Source of the DNA: an uncultured bacterium
Lineage (GTDB): Bacteria > Cyanobacteriota > Vampirovibrionia > Gastranaerophilales > Gastranaerophilaceae
Direction of reading: 5' to 3'
DNA: 55,824 nt
NCBI GenBank assembly: GCA_949290355.1
Contig: CASERN010000001.1
Location: 1-55,824 of the forward strand
The notes below the pieces were generated by a model. It ran no database searches and had not been told where the DNA came from. It worked only from the letters and a program-made list of their open reading frames with translations. This document shows, piece after piece, positions 1 to 7,902 of this stretch (its first letter is position 1; the number at the start of each line of letters is the position of its first letter). A program made the position numbers and the translations under genes.

Positions 1-948
1 GTTGCAATTGGAAGTAATGCTTTTGCTTATTCATATAAAGTTTATTCAAATACCAAATATACAGGACCTGCTGTTGCAATTGGCGCAGATTCAAGTGCTG
101 CAGGGATGAATTCTGTTGCAATTGGTAATAATGCTAATAGTGCTAATGGGGGTGCTATATCTATTGGAGGAGGAAATACACGAGCAGGAACTCAAGCAGT
201 TGCAATCGGAGAAGATGCAAATGCTTCTGGAATTAGTTCTATAGCAATAGGTGTAGGAGCAAATGCAGCAGGAACTAACAATATTGCAATTGGAGAAGAT
301 GCTTGTGGAAGCTCAACAGGTTCAAATAATATATGTATAGCAAATTCAGGATGGGTTCATGATAGAATAACAGCAAAAAACAATGTTATATTTTTAGGTA
401 CAGCTAATCAAACAGTTTATATTCCTGGTAATTTAGTTGTTGGCAAAAGTGCATCATTAGGTCATGATGATTCTGCGGCTAAAGTATTTATTCGTTTAGA
501 CTCAAAAGGTTATCCAATGGGTGTTGCTCGAAGTGATAATTTGAATGGTGATGATGATAATTTCAGGAATTTACATCACAATGGTATAGGTGGTGTTGAA
601 GATTATATATCAGGTTTTGAAGCTTATTCTGATCGTCGCTTGAAATACGTTGGCAGCGAAAACAAATCAGGATTAGATAAAATTCGTCAATTAAAAGTAT
701 TTAATTATACATTCAAAAAAGATTCAGAAAAAACTCCTCACGTTGGGGTTATGGCTCAAGATTTACAAAAAATATTCCCTAATGCTGTCAAAAAAGGGGT
801 TGACGGTTTCTTGACAATACGTATGGAAGATATGTTCTATGCAGTAATCAATGCTATTAAAGAATTGGATGCAAAATACCAAGCTCAAGAAAAACGTATT
901 AACGAACTTGAAAAACGTATTGAAAAACTCGAAGCTAAAGTAAAATAA
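1..948 (+). CDS. Surface/fibre-like protein with YadA-type head repeats and C-terminal S74 chaperone domain (5' partial)
   Basis: The reading frame is open from base 1, so the true start lies outside the window. The first ~100 codons consist of degenerate 14-16 residue repeats of the AVAIG..A.A type, as in left-handed beta-roll heads of trimeric adhesins. The C-terminal third is an intramolecular chaperone of endosialidase (peptidase S74). It shows SDRRLK (Ser codon at 628-630, the usual self-cleavage Ser), then HVGVMAQDLQKIFP and a closing heptad-rich coiled coil (KELDAKYQAQEKRINELEKR). In this family the C-terminal domain trimerises the stalk and then cuts itself off. It is probably a trimeric surface or phage-tail-like fibre. 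The export route and N-terminus cannot be seen. Family call is confident; cellular role is inferred. Confidence 0.85.
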   Translation, partial: VAIGSNAFAYSYKVYSNTKYTGPAVAIGADSSAAGMNSVAIGNNANSANGGAISIGGGNTRAGTQAVAIGEDANASGISSIAIGVGANAAGTNNIAIGEDACGSSTGSNNICIANSGWVHDRITAKNNVIFLGTANQTVYIPGNLVVGKSASLGHDDSAAKVFIRLDSKGYPMGVARSDNLNGDDDNFRNLHHNGIGGVEDYISGFEAYSDRRLKYVGSENKSGLDKIRQLKVFNYTFKKDSEKTPHVGVMAQDLQKIFPNAVKKGVDGFLTIRMEDMFYAVINAIKELDAKYQAQEKRINELEKRIEKLEAKVK

Positions 949-957
949 ATTTAAATT

Positions 958-1029
958 AAGCCTGAATTAAAAATAACTCAGGCTTAACTTTCATTCCTTC
1001 TCCCGTATATTAAAGCGGGAGTTTTTTTT
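958..1029 (+). terminator. Tandem hairpins, the second an intrinsic terminator
   Basis: An AAGCCTGA/TCAGGCTT hairpin (958-985) is followed by CTCCCG/CGGGAG (1000-1005 with 1016-1021) and eight T residues. It ends the S74 gene on the plus strand and abuts the stop codon of the convergent yajQ. Confidence 0.8.
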
Positions 1030-1528
1030 AACGATAGTTTGTAAATTGCAAAGGACAATCATACTTATCATCATTACTTCTGAGCAACTTAATTATATCC
1101 TGTAAATCATCTTTATCTTTACCGGAAACTCTTACCTGTTCTCCTTGGATTGATGCTTGGACTTTCTTTTTAGAATCTTTTATATCTGAAACAATTTTTT
1201 TCGCTATTTCTTGAGTTAGCCCTTTTTTCAATTTGTAAACTTGACGGACTTTACCTCCCAAGGCATTTTCTATAGGTTGAGGATCTAAAATTTTTATACT
1301 TAAATTTCTCTTAGCGAATTTGGATTGTAGAATATCATATATATTTCTCAGTTTCATTTCATCGCTTGTTGTAACTGTAATAGTCTTATCTGCCTCCATT
1401 TCTATTGAAGAACCGGAATCTTTTAGATCAAAACGAGATGCAACCTCTCTTTTTACTTGATCTACAGCATTTGTTAATTCCTGTTTATCAAATTCAGAAA
1501 CGATATCAAAACTACATTCTTTAGCCAT
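1028..1528 (-). CDS. yajQ: YajQ family nucleotide-binding protein
   Basis: This 166-residue protein matches YajQ/DUF520 over its whole length. It begins AKECSFDIVSEFD, has the conserved SRFDLKDS stretch near residue 33 and SIQGEQVRVSGKDKDDLQ near residue 127, and ends in the typical short tail LQFTNYR. E. coli YajQ is about 163 residues. The family has two ferredoxin-like domains and binds nucleotides; some members bind cyclic di-GMP, but the role here is not established. A GGGGG ribosome-binding stretch lies four bases before the ATG. It appears to be monocistronic and shares its terminator region with the convergent S74 gene. Confidence 0.92.
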   Translation of the reverse strand: MAKECSFDIVSEFDKQELTNAVDQVKREVASRFDLKDSGSSIEMEADKTITVTTSDEMKLRNIYDILQSKFAKRNLSIKILDPQPIENALGGKVRQVYKLKKGLTQEIAKKIVSDIKDSKKKVQASIQGEQVRVSGKDKDDLQDIIKLLRSNDDKYDCPLQFTNYR

Positions 1529-1630
1529 ATTACCCCCTTCATATATTTTTTTGAATTATAACATAAAAAAAAGCAAGATAAGATATTATCTTGCATATAT
1601 TTGTTATTTCAGGGGTTAAATTAATATATT

Positions 1631-1981
1631 TTAGGGTCTTTTAAATTTTTTAGCTAAATTATGAAATGCATTAGATATACTTTTTCCAATTTTGCCGCCT
1701 TTTTTAATACTTCTGCCTAATGCCAAAATTCCACCTGCGGCAGCTATGGAACCTAATATAACAAAAGATTTTTTAAGATTATGTTTAAAATCCTTATCTT
1801 TTTTGTTGATAATCTCCAATTTATCATTAGTAAGCTGCCTTGGCATTGTGATACCACCTAAATAGGAAGTACAATAAGGGTTGTTATAGCCATAAGCTCC
1901 AATAGGATTACTAAATGCTTGCATTGAACTGTTTGCTAAATCCTGATACATTATTGGTATATCAAAATCACTACCGGACAT
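1631..1981 (-). CDS. Small hypothetical protein with one membrane segment
   Basis: I chose the ATG at 1981 because it has a GGAG box seven bases upstream; an in-frame GTG eight codons earlier lacks one. The 116-residue product has a polar Tyr/Asn/Gly-rich N-terminal half, then one hydrophobic segment (about residues 62-80, SFVILGSIAAAGGILALG), then a very basic tail (KKGGKIGKS...KKFKRP). No family is recognised. The short string LTNDKLE just before the basic region also occurs in the membrane protein at 27819-28772, where it also precedes a hydrophobic segment. It is probably a small lineage-specific membrane protein. Confidence 0.6.
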   Translation of the reverse strand: MSGSDFDIPIMYQDLANSSMQAFSNPIGAYGYNNPYCTSYLGGITMPRQLTNDKLEIINKKDKDFKHNLKKSFVILGSIAAAGGILALGRSIKKGGKIGKSISNAFHNLAKKFKRP

Positions 1982-2066
1982 AAGATTTCTCCAATTTTTT
2001 AACACAACCTTTATATTTATATAAAGTATTTTTACTAAAATTAATTGACTATTTGTTAAGAAATAT

Positions 2067-2104
2067 AAAAAAAAGAGACTCCGTATTCACGAAATCTCTT
2101 TTTC
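2067..2104 (-). terminator. Intrinsic terminator of rpmI-rplT
   Basis: Read on the minus strand, AAAAAGAGA pairs with TCTCTTTTT around an inner CGT/ACG stem with a GAAT loop, followed by a T run. It lies about 20 bases after the rplT stop. Confidence 0.8.
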
Positions 2105-2124
2105 TAATTATGAAATATTACTTA

Positions 2125-2475
2125 TTACTTAGCAGAGTTAGCAGCTTCAAACACTACTGAGAAAGCTTCAGGATCTCTTACTGCTAAATCAGCTAGCATT
2201 TTTCTGTTTACTGTAATATTAGCCTTTTTGCAAGCATTAACAAATCTAGAGTAGCTCATTCCACGTTCTCTAACAGCTGCATTAATTCTTACAATCCACA
2301 AACGACGCATATTTCTTTTTGTTGTACGTCTGTCTCTGTAAGCGTATTTTAAAGCTTTCATTACTGCAATATTAGCCACTTTAAAGATTCTACTTCTAGC
2401 GCCAATAAAGCCTTTTGCTAATTTTAAGATTTTTTTATGTCTTTTGCGTAATACATTACCACGTTTTACTCTCAT
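2125..2475 (-). CDS. rplT: 50S ribosomal protein L20
   Basis: The 116-residue sequence is a standard L20: [23 protein letters not shown] at the start, then the basic helix [11 protein letters not shown] and [22 protein letters not shown]20 binds 23S rRNA early in assembly of the large subunit. It lies 10 bases after rpmI in a two-gene operon. The initiation factor gene infC, which commonly precedes rpmI, is not next to it here: the next gene upstream is an MBL-fold hydrolase. In other bacteria L20 represses its own mRNA; I could not identify a clear rRNA-mimic site in the short leader. Confidence 0.97.
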   Translation of the reverse strand: MRVKRGNVLRKRHKKILKLAKGFIGARSRIFKVANIAVMKALKYAYRDRRTTKRNMRRLWIVRINAAVRERGMSYSRFVNACKKANITVNRKMLADLAVRDPEAFSVVFEAANSAK

Positions 2476-2485
2476 TTACTGCCTC

Positions 2486-2695
2486 CTATCTCGCATACTT
2501 TCTGTAAGGTAACTCTTTTGAAATCAATTTGAAATGTGAATCTGAAATTGAAATCATTTTGAATATTCTGCGTTTTCTAGAAGCAGATTTGTGTTGAAGT
2601 AAGTGGCCTATGCCTGCTTGTCTTCTAACAATTTTGCCTGTTGCTGTAACTTTATAACGTTTTGCAGCAGACTTGTGTGTTTTCATTTTTGGCAT
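2486..2695 (-). CDS. rpmI: 50S ribosomal protein L35
   Basis: The 69-residue product has the L35 signature MPKMKTHKSAAKRYKVTATGK, the HLLQHKSASRKRR stretch and a basic C-terminus. It is a small structural protein of the large ribosomal subunit. The start has a GAGG box (AGAGGACGAA before ATG), and rplT follows after 10 bases. The promoter at 2776-2804 gives a leader of roughly 75 bases. infC does not precede the pair. Confidence 0.96.
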   Translation of the reverse strand: MPKMKTHKSAAKRYKVTATGKIVRRQAGIGHLLQHKSASRKRRIFKMISISDSHFKLISKELPYRKYAR

Positions 2696-2775
2696 TTCGT
2701 CCTCTTTCTGTGCATAGCACGGTTAGTGTAAAATAAGTTTCAGGCATACCAAAGCCATAAAACTTCTGCAAAACA

Positions 2776-2804
2776 ATTATATTATGTTGAATAAATATTT
2801 GCAA
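2776..2804 (-). promoter_or_regulatory. Sigma-70-type promoter of rpmI-rplT
   Basis: On the minus strand TTGCAA (2799-2804) and a perfect TATAAT (2776-2781) are separated by exactly 17 bases. It is one of the best-matching promoters in the window. Confidence 0.8.
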
Positions 2805-2821
2805 GTATTATGTAAATATTT

Positions 2822-3613
2822 TTAATCAAAAGAGAATTTCAATCCTGAATATACTTCTTTAATTTTTACATATTCGGATAAAATAATTTTAGAATGCAAA
2901 TCACAACAATGACAAGGATAAAAATTGTTCATATTCAAACTTCTCAAATATATACCCAATTCTCTTATTTTGTATTCTGTTTTTGATTCTAAATGAATTC
3001 CGCCAATAAATGTATCAATTCTTGTCTCACCTGTCAACTTTTTTGCATATTCCACAATATTTGGAATACCGATATGAGAACATCCTGCAATAATTACAAG
3101 CCCGTTAGATGACTTGTATGCAAGAGCTGTCTCATCACTGTAACGGTAATCTGTATTATATATTTTGGGAATTTCTCCTAAAAACAATAGTTTTGGAGTT
3201 AACCACTTAGGATCTCGGCAATAATCAATTTCGAAAATATCACACAATTTGCTTGGATTTCCTGGGAAACCTATATTATTGGAACTCTTATCAAGTTTTA
3301 CCTCAAAAACATCCGGATGAACCAATATTGTTTTTAAGTTCAAACTAATTCCTGCCATTAACATTTTTCGATATAAATCTTCTAGTCTTAAAAGACCTCC
3401 AGTATGATCATTATGTCCATGAGACAGAATAATATCTGTTATATCACTTAAGTCAAGCCCTAATTTATATGCGTTTTTTATAAAAACATCACTATATCCG
3501 CAGTCAAAAAGAGCTTTTTGATAATCATTTTCCAACAAAAATGACAATCCCGGTTCAGCTAAAAGAAAATGGTCAGTTTTACAATTATTGTCAACAAGTA
3601 CTGTTAAATCCAT
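2822..3613 (-). CDS. MBL-fold metallo-hydrolase (COG1237-like)
   Basis: This 263-residue protein has the metallo-beta-lactamase fold motif SHGHNDHTGG (about residues 64-73), a GCSHIG motif near 178-183, and a late His in GGIHLE. These are the expected ligands of a dinuclear metal site. Together with the start TVLVDNN and the C-terminal YPCHCCD segment they place it in the COG1237 group. That group includes dihydropterin-linked aminobenzene phosphate synthase of methanogens and many uncharacterised bacterial enzymes. Substrate is unknown. GAGGTTTT precedes the ATG. It stands alone, separated by about 130 bases from nadE. Confidence 0.8.
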   Translation of the reverse strand: MDLTVLVDNNCKTDHFLLAEPGLSFLLENDYQKALFDCGYSDVFIKNAYKLGLDLSDITDIILSHGHNDHTGGLLRLEDLYRKMLMAGISLNLKTILVHPDVFEVKLDKSSNNIGFPGNPSKLCDIFEIDYCRDPKWLTPKLLFLGEIPKIYNTDYRYSDETALAYKSSNGLVIIAGCSHIGIPNIVEYAKKLTGETRIDTFIGGIHLESKTEYKIRELGIYLRSLNMNNFYPCHCCDLHSKIILSEYVKIKEVYSGLKFSFD

Positions 3614-3745
3614 AAAACCTCAGTCCAACATATATCTCCATTATAACAATATTTTTTTAAAAATGCAATCGTTAATTTAATTAATTTGTAAGATTTTTTA
3701 ATTTATACAATTAATAATTCTAACTTAATTATCATTCATAAAATA

Positions 3746-5152
3746 TTAGTAAAACCTTTGAACTACAGGAAGATTTACCCCATTGCAGAAAGATCTTTCA
3801 GTCAAACGAACCCCAAGACAACCTTGATGTCTTTTAAATTGCATTCTATATATCTTTCTTATTACTTCATCGACAATATTTTTATCATACTTTAAATAAA
3901 TTTCTTCTATAGATTTATTTTGCTCTATATACATTTCTATAATATCATCTAAAACTGCATATTCAGGAAGTCTATCTTGATCTTTTTGATTTGGGTGTAA
4001 TTCTGCAGATGGAGCTTTATCAATTATGGCCTGCGGAATAATTTCTTCATCTCTATTTATATAATTTGCAAGTTTATATACATTAGTTTTTGTTAAATCG
4101 CAAATAAGATTCAAACCTCCTGCTAAATCTCCATATAATGTACCAAATCCCATAGCACTTTCAGATTTGTTTCCAGTGGATAAAAGTAATCTGTTTTCTC
4201 TATTTGAATAGAACATTAGAATTAATGCCCGTAAACGGGCTTGTAAATTCTCTTCTGCCAAATCATGAAGTCTTTCTCTATTCAACATAAATGCTTCAAA
4301 CAAATCTGTAATTGGTTCTTTGACAACTTGGATTCCTAAATTTTCGGATAATTTAAGACTGTCTTTAACGCTTCCTTCTGAAGAAAACATGCTTGGCATC
4401 ATAATTCCTAAAACATTTTCCTTACCCAAAGCTTTTACTGCTAATACAGCAGTTAAAGCACTGTCAATTCCTCCTGATAAACCAAGAACAACTTTTTTAA
4501 ATCCAGTATTTTCGCAATATTCTTTTAACGCAAAAGTCGTAACATCAAAAACTTGAGATTCAACAGACTCATCAAAAAACTGAATTGTCCTTGAAAAATC
4601 TACTGTTTCAATATCTTCTTTACACATAGACATTTGCAATACTAATTTATTATCAGAATTTTTGGCAAAACTTCCTCCGGCATATACACTCTCATCTGCC
4701 ATTAAAATTGCATTTACATATATCAAATTAAAATGACATTCTATACTGTCGACAAAATTTTTATATGTATTCATTGCATAATATCTGTTTTTAGACAAAA
4801 CATACAAATCACATTCAACATCATCAATATATGTATCAGAAACATAAACTTTATTTCCACAAATATTAAAATAGCCATCATCTGCGACTTCTATTTCACC
4901 ATTTCTAATTAAAATATCACCAATTAAAATATTTTTATTCAAACCAGCATCGGCAATTTGCTGGTAAAATTCATGCTGCTTAATCCTACAATTCTCATCA
5001 AGTACAAGATCCTTACCACCCAAATCCTCAATATCAGCTTGAGGGAATACAATTAAATCACAATCACATTTACTTGCTTTATCTATTACATTTTCTGCAT
5101 TAAATTTAAAATCTGCAGTCTTTAATTTTATTTGAGCTATAACTACTTTCAT
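3746..5152 (-). CDS. nadE: NAD synthetase with degenerate N-terminal glutaminase (nitrilase) domain
   Basis: The last step of NAD synthesis is amidation of nicotinate adenine dinucleotide. The C-terminal synthetase domain is intact: SGGIDS ATP-binding loop at 226-231, STGNKSE near 325-331, DLTKTNVYKLA and the KAPSAEL segment. Residues 1-180 have the nitrilase-like fold of glutamine-dependent NadE but appear to lack its catalytic triad. The Glu of the usual FPE is Gln38 (FPQ), the nucleophile Cys position reads Ser105 (VYVSD), and the segment bearing the Lys is shortened. At 468 residues it is below the ~540 or more usual for two-domain enzymes. I infer that it uses ammonia. It is the last gene of the mur operon, nine bases after ftsQ. 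Confidence 0.88.
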   Translation of the reverse strand: MKVVIAQIKLKTADFKFNAENVIDKASKCDCDLIVFPQADIEDLGGKDLVLDENCRIKQHEFYQQIADAGLNKNILIGDILIRNGEIEVADDGYFNICGNKVYVSDTYIDDVECDLYVLSKNRYYAMNTYKNFVDSIECHFNLIYVNAILMADESVYAGGSFAKNSDNKLVLQMSMCKEDIETVDFSRTIQFFDESVESQVFDVTTFALKEYCENTGFKKVVLGLSGGIDSALTAVLAVKALGKENVLGIMMPSMFSSEGSVKDSLKLSENLGIQVVKEPITDLFEAFMLNRERLHDLAEENLQARLRALILMFYSNRENRLLLSTGNKSESAMGFGTLYGDLAGGLNLICDLTKTNVYKLANYINRDEEIIPQAIIDKAPSAELHPNQKDQDRLPEYAVLDDIIEMYIEQNKSIEEIYLKYDKNIVDEVIRKIYRMQFKRHQGCLGVRLTERSFCNGVNLPVVQRFY

Positions 5153-5161
5153 ATAATCTCC

Positions 5162-6085
5162 TTATTCAAGTTTTAAATAATTAACTTTATCCCATTTTAA
5201 ATCAAGATATTTAATCTTTGAATCAATCAATTTTACTTGAGGTAAAAGAGATGGAATTCTTTCAATTCGCTTAAATACATTTTCATCAAGCATACCTAAT
5301 CTTATATTTACTGTCTTTACCTTTACAAAAACATCATCAGGTTTGCGCATATCAATATATTCAACAGGTTCTCCCGAATATGTTTCTACATATTTAACAA
5401 TCTTCTCTATTTTTCGTATTTTGTTCAAATCCCATTTATGGTAATCATCACCTTTATTTCCGTATGATAAAACAAGAATTGTCTTAAATTTTTTATTTAA
5501 AGGAAGATATTCTTTCCCGATCAATTTCCCATCAGTTGTAAAAAAAGCAACTGGGGGGACTTTTATATCAGGAGAAATAGTAACTGCCGGAATTCTTTCT
5601 CTTAAAATTATTTGAATTCTTGCGGGAAATCCATAACGTCTTATATAAACATTCTCAATCGGGGGTAATTTTAACAATTCTTTTTTTATAGAATCAGTTC
5701 TTGCCATATATATAGGCACATTAGGTACATTACTATTTTTTAACAAGGCCAGTATTTTATGAGAAGGCACAATATTATTGTTAATTATTTCAACAGAATT
5801 ACCTCCAACATAGTTAAATGCATCCTTATCCATATACCAGCCATGACATTTCAAAGAATATACCAATGCAAAAATAAAGAATAACGAAAGAAAGAAACGC
5901 ATAAACGCTCTAAATCGTTCTTGTTTCATCCTTCCTTTTCTAACCAAGCGTTCTCTGCGCTTTTTCTTTACAAGATGTTTACCATCAGGGATCGCATCTT
6001 GAGTAGAAATTTCAATTGACTCAGAAAATTCTTGATATTCTACATATTCATTATTTTCATTATGATTTATCTCATTATCAATCAT
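5162..6085 (-). CDS. ftsQ: Cell division protein FtsQ/DivIB
   Basis: This is a 307-residue bitopic protein. A long, basic cytoplasmic N-terminus (KKKRRERLVRKGRMKQERF) precedes one membrane helix (about residues 60-80, FFLSLFFIFALVYSL). A POTRA domain then contains the conserved pattern IENVYIRRYGFPARIQIILRERIPAV, followed by a C-terminal beta domain. FtsQ bridges early and late divisome proteins. The ATG follows the ddl stop codon with no intervening base, which suggests translational coupling. The order murC-murB-ddl-ftsQ is classical, but ftsA and ftsZ do not follow; nadE does. Confidence 0.9.
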   Translation of the reverse strand: MIDNEINHNENNEYVEYQEFSESIEISTQDAIPDGKHLVKKKRRERLVRKGRMKQERFRAFMRFFLSLFFIFALVYSLKCHGWYMDKDAFNYVGGNSVEIINNNIVPSHKILALLKNSNVPNVPIYMARTDSIKKELLKLPPIENVYIRRYGFPARIQIILRERIPAVTISPDIKVPPVAFFTTDGKLIGKEYLPLNKKFKTILVLSYGNKGDDYHKWDLNKIRKIEKIVKYVETYSGEPVEYIDMRKPDDVFVKVKTVNIRLGMLDENVFKRIERIPSLLPQVKLIDSKIKYLDLKWDKVNYLKLE

Positions 6086-7036
6086 CTATTTATTTAATCC
6101 TGCACCATTTAAAATTATTTGAACCAAATTATCATAATCTATACCCATCGCAGCGGCCTGAGCAGGCAAATCGCTAACTGTAGTCATTCCGGGACTTGTA
6201 TTAATTTCTAAAAGATAAGGGATATTATCTTTCATCATAAAATCAATTCTTGATACGCCTCTGCACCCAGCAGTTTCAAAAGCATCTACTGCAGCTTTTT
6301 TCACACGTTTCGTAACTTCATCTGATAACCTTGCAGGACAAATAAATTCAGACATTCCTTGAGTGTATTTTGCTTCAAAGTCGTACCATTCTGTCTTTGG
6401 TCTAATTTCCAACACTTCAGTAGCTTTATTACCATCTGCAAATTCCAAAACACCTACAGTTACAAAAAATCCGTCGATAAATTCTTCAATTAAAACATCA
6501 TCATTATATTTTACTGCAGTTTCATAAGCTGCTTTTAAATCCTCTTTTTTATCAACCTTGGTCATTCCAAAACTTGATCCTTCACTCACAGGTTTTACAA
6601 ATAACGGATATGACAAATCTTTTGTTTTTTCATACAAATCATCACCTTTTTTTACAAAAGCTGATTTTGCCATTATGATATCAGGATTAGTCGATAAAAT
6701 TCTTTTTGTATATTCTTTATTCATACATAAAGAACTAGCCATTACTCCACAACCAGTATAAGGAATTTTTAATATCTCCAAAATTCCTTGGATACATCCA
6801 TCTTCACCATATTTTCCATGAAGAGCATTAAATGCATAATCATAATTGCCATCCTTTAATTTTACAGCAACATCCTTATCTACAACAACCATCTCAGAAT
6901 TTTTGTATCCAAGTCTTTGTAATGCTTCAAAACAACCTTTTCCTGAGCGCATTGAAACTTCTGCTTCAGAAGACATTCCTCCACAAAGAACAGCAATTTT
7001 TGCATTTTTATCTATAACATTTTTAATTTCTTGCAT
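6086..7036 (-). CDS. ddl: D-alanine--D-alanine ligase
   Basis: This 316-residue ATP-grasp enzyme joins two D-alanines for the peptidoglycan stem peptide. Visible motifs are LCGGMSSEAEVSMRSG at the N-terminus, FNALHGKYGEDG near 69-80, FVKPVSEGSSFGMTKV near 145-160, GCRGVSRIDF and the metal-binding EINTSPGMT near the end. Length agrees with bacterial Ddl (about 300-320). Its start lies inside the end of murB (25-base overlap), and its stop directly abuts ftsQ. Confidence 0.96.
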   Translation of the reverse strand: MQEIKNVIDKNAKIAVLCGGMSSEAEVSMRSGKGCFEALQRLGYKNSEMVVVDKDVAVKLKDGNYDYAFNALHGKYGEDGCIQGILEILKIPYTGCGVMASSLCMNKEYTKRILSTNPDIIMAKSAFVKKGDDLYEKTKDLSYPLFVKPVSEGSSFGMTKVDKKEDLKAAYETAVKYNDDVLIEEFIDGFFVTVGVLEFADGNKATEVLEIRPKTEWYDFEAKYTQGMSEFICPARLSDEVTKRVKKAAVDAFETAGCRGVSRIDFMMKDNIPYLLEINTSPGMTTVSDLPAQAAAMGIDYDNLVQIILNGAGLNK

Positions 7037-7902
7037 ATCATAACCTCTTCTTCATTATTTCCACCAAGGAATCTTACCTCTGGTTTTAACTCTATATCAA
7101 ATTTTTCTTTAACTCGTGAATACATTTCATCCATAAGTCTTAAAACATCCAAAGATGTCCCATTACTATCATTAATTATAAAATTTGCATGATTTTCCCA
7201 TACATGCACTCCTCCGGATTTTAGTCCTTTCACATTACATAAATCCAAAAGACGCCCTGCAGAATCCCCTTCAGGATTTCTAAATGTACTGCCACAATTC
7301 GGCAATGTTAAAGATGGCTGTTTGTTTTGTCTAAATGATAAATTTTCATCCATTTTAGACTTTATATCATCTGCTTTCGAATTTTTTAACAAAAATTCTG
7401 CTTCTAAGACTGAATATGGTTCTCTTTGACATATAGAAGTCCTATAATCAAATTCAAACTCTTCATTAGTTAAAGAAACAACCCCTTTTTCTGGACAAAA
7501 TATTTTTGCCAATTTTAAAACATCAGAAATACTCTGTCCATGAGCTCCCGCATTCATAAATACCTCTCCACCTACTGAGCCTGGGAAAGCTATCATAAAT
7601 TCAAGCCCACTTAATAAATTTTCCAATGCTAACTTTGATAATTTAGTACCTCTTACGCCTGCACCGGCTTTTATTATATTCCCATCAACAGATATACTAT
7701 CCATCTTTTTTGTACATATTACTGCACCATTATACCCATCAGAAGAGACAAGAATATTGGATAAATTTCCGACAACAAATGCTTCAGGTTCTTTTTCTCG
7801 AACAGAAATAAACTCTTCTATTGTCCTTGGGAAATACATCCTTGAAATATTTCCCCCAATTTTAAAAGATGTTAAATTTTTTATATCGTAATTAGCTTCC
7901 AA
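7012..7902 (-). CDS. murB: UDP-N-acetylenolpyruvoylglucosamine reductase
   Basis: MurB reduces UDP-GlcNAc-enolpyruvate to UDP-MurNAc with NADPH and FAD. The 296-residue sequence shows TSFKIGGN at the FAD-binding start, FVVGNLSNILVSSDGYNGAVI, the GLEFMIAFPGSVGGEVFMNAGAHG segment, the active-site region LPNCGSTFRNPEGDSAGRLLD and the terminal PEVRFLG. It has the compact type II arrangement found in many non-enteric bacteria. It overlaps murC by 11 bases and ddl by 25 bases, so the genes are tightly coupled. Confidence 0.95.
   Translation of the reverse strand: MEANYDIKNLTSFKIGGNISRMYFPRTIEEFISVREKEPEAFVVGNLSNILVSSDGYNGAVICTKKMDSISVDGNIIKAGAGVRGTKLSKLALENLLSGLEFMIAFPGSVGGEVFMNAGAHGQSISDVLKLAKIFCPEKGVVSLTNEEFEFDYRTSICQREPYSVLEAEFLLKNSKADDIKSKMDENLSFRQNKQPSLTLPNCGSTFRNPEGDSAGRLLDLCNVKGLKSGGVHVWENHANFIINDSNGTSLDVLRLMDEMYSRVKEKFDIELKPEVRFLGGNNEEEVMICKKLKML

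Noticed and set aside
106-330. Tandem repeats at the window start as a possible CRISPR array
   Set aside because: The repeats are degenerate, in frame, about 14-16 codons apart in protein terms, and encode beta-roll head motifs; no spacer structure exists.
2696-2775. L20-type autoregulatory leader before rpmI
   Set aside because: A weak stem (GTTT..GGC with GCC..AAAC) exists, but I could not match it to a known L20-binding structure.
4320-4556. Plus-strand ORF inside nadE
   Set aside because: It lies wholly within the conserved synthetase region of nadE on the other strand, has no ribosome-binding site and no recognisable product.
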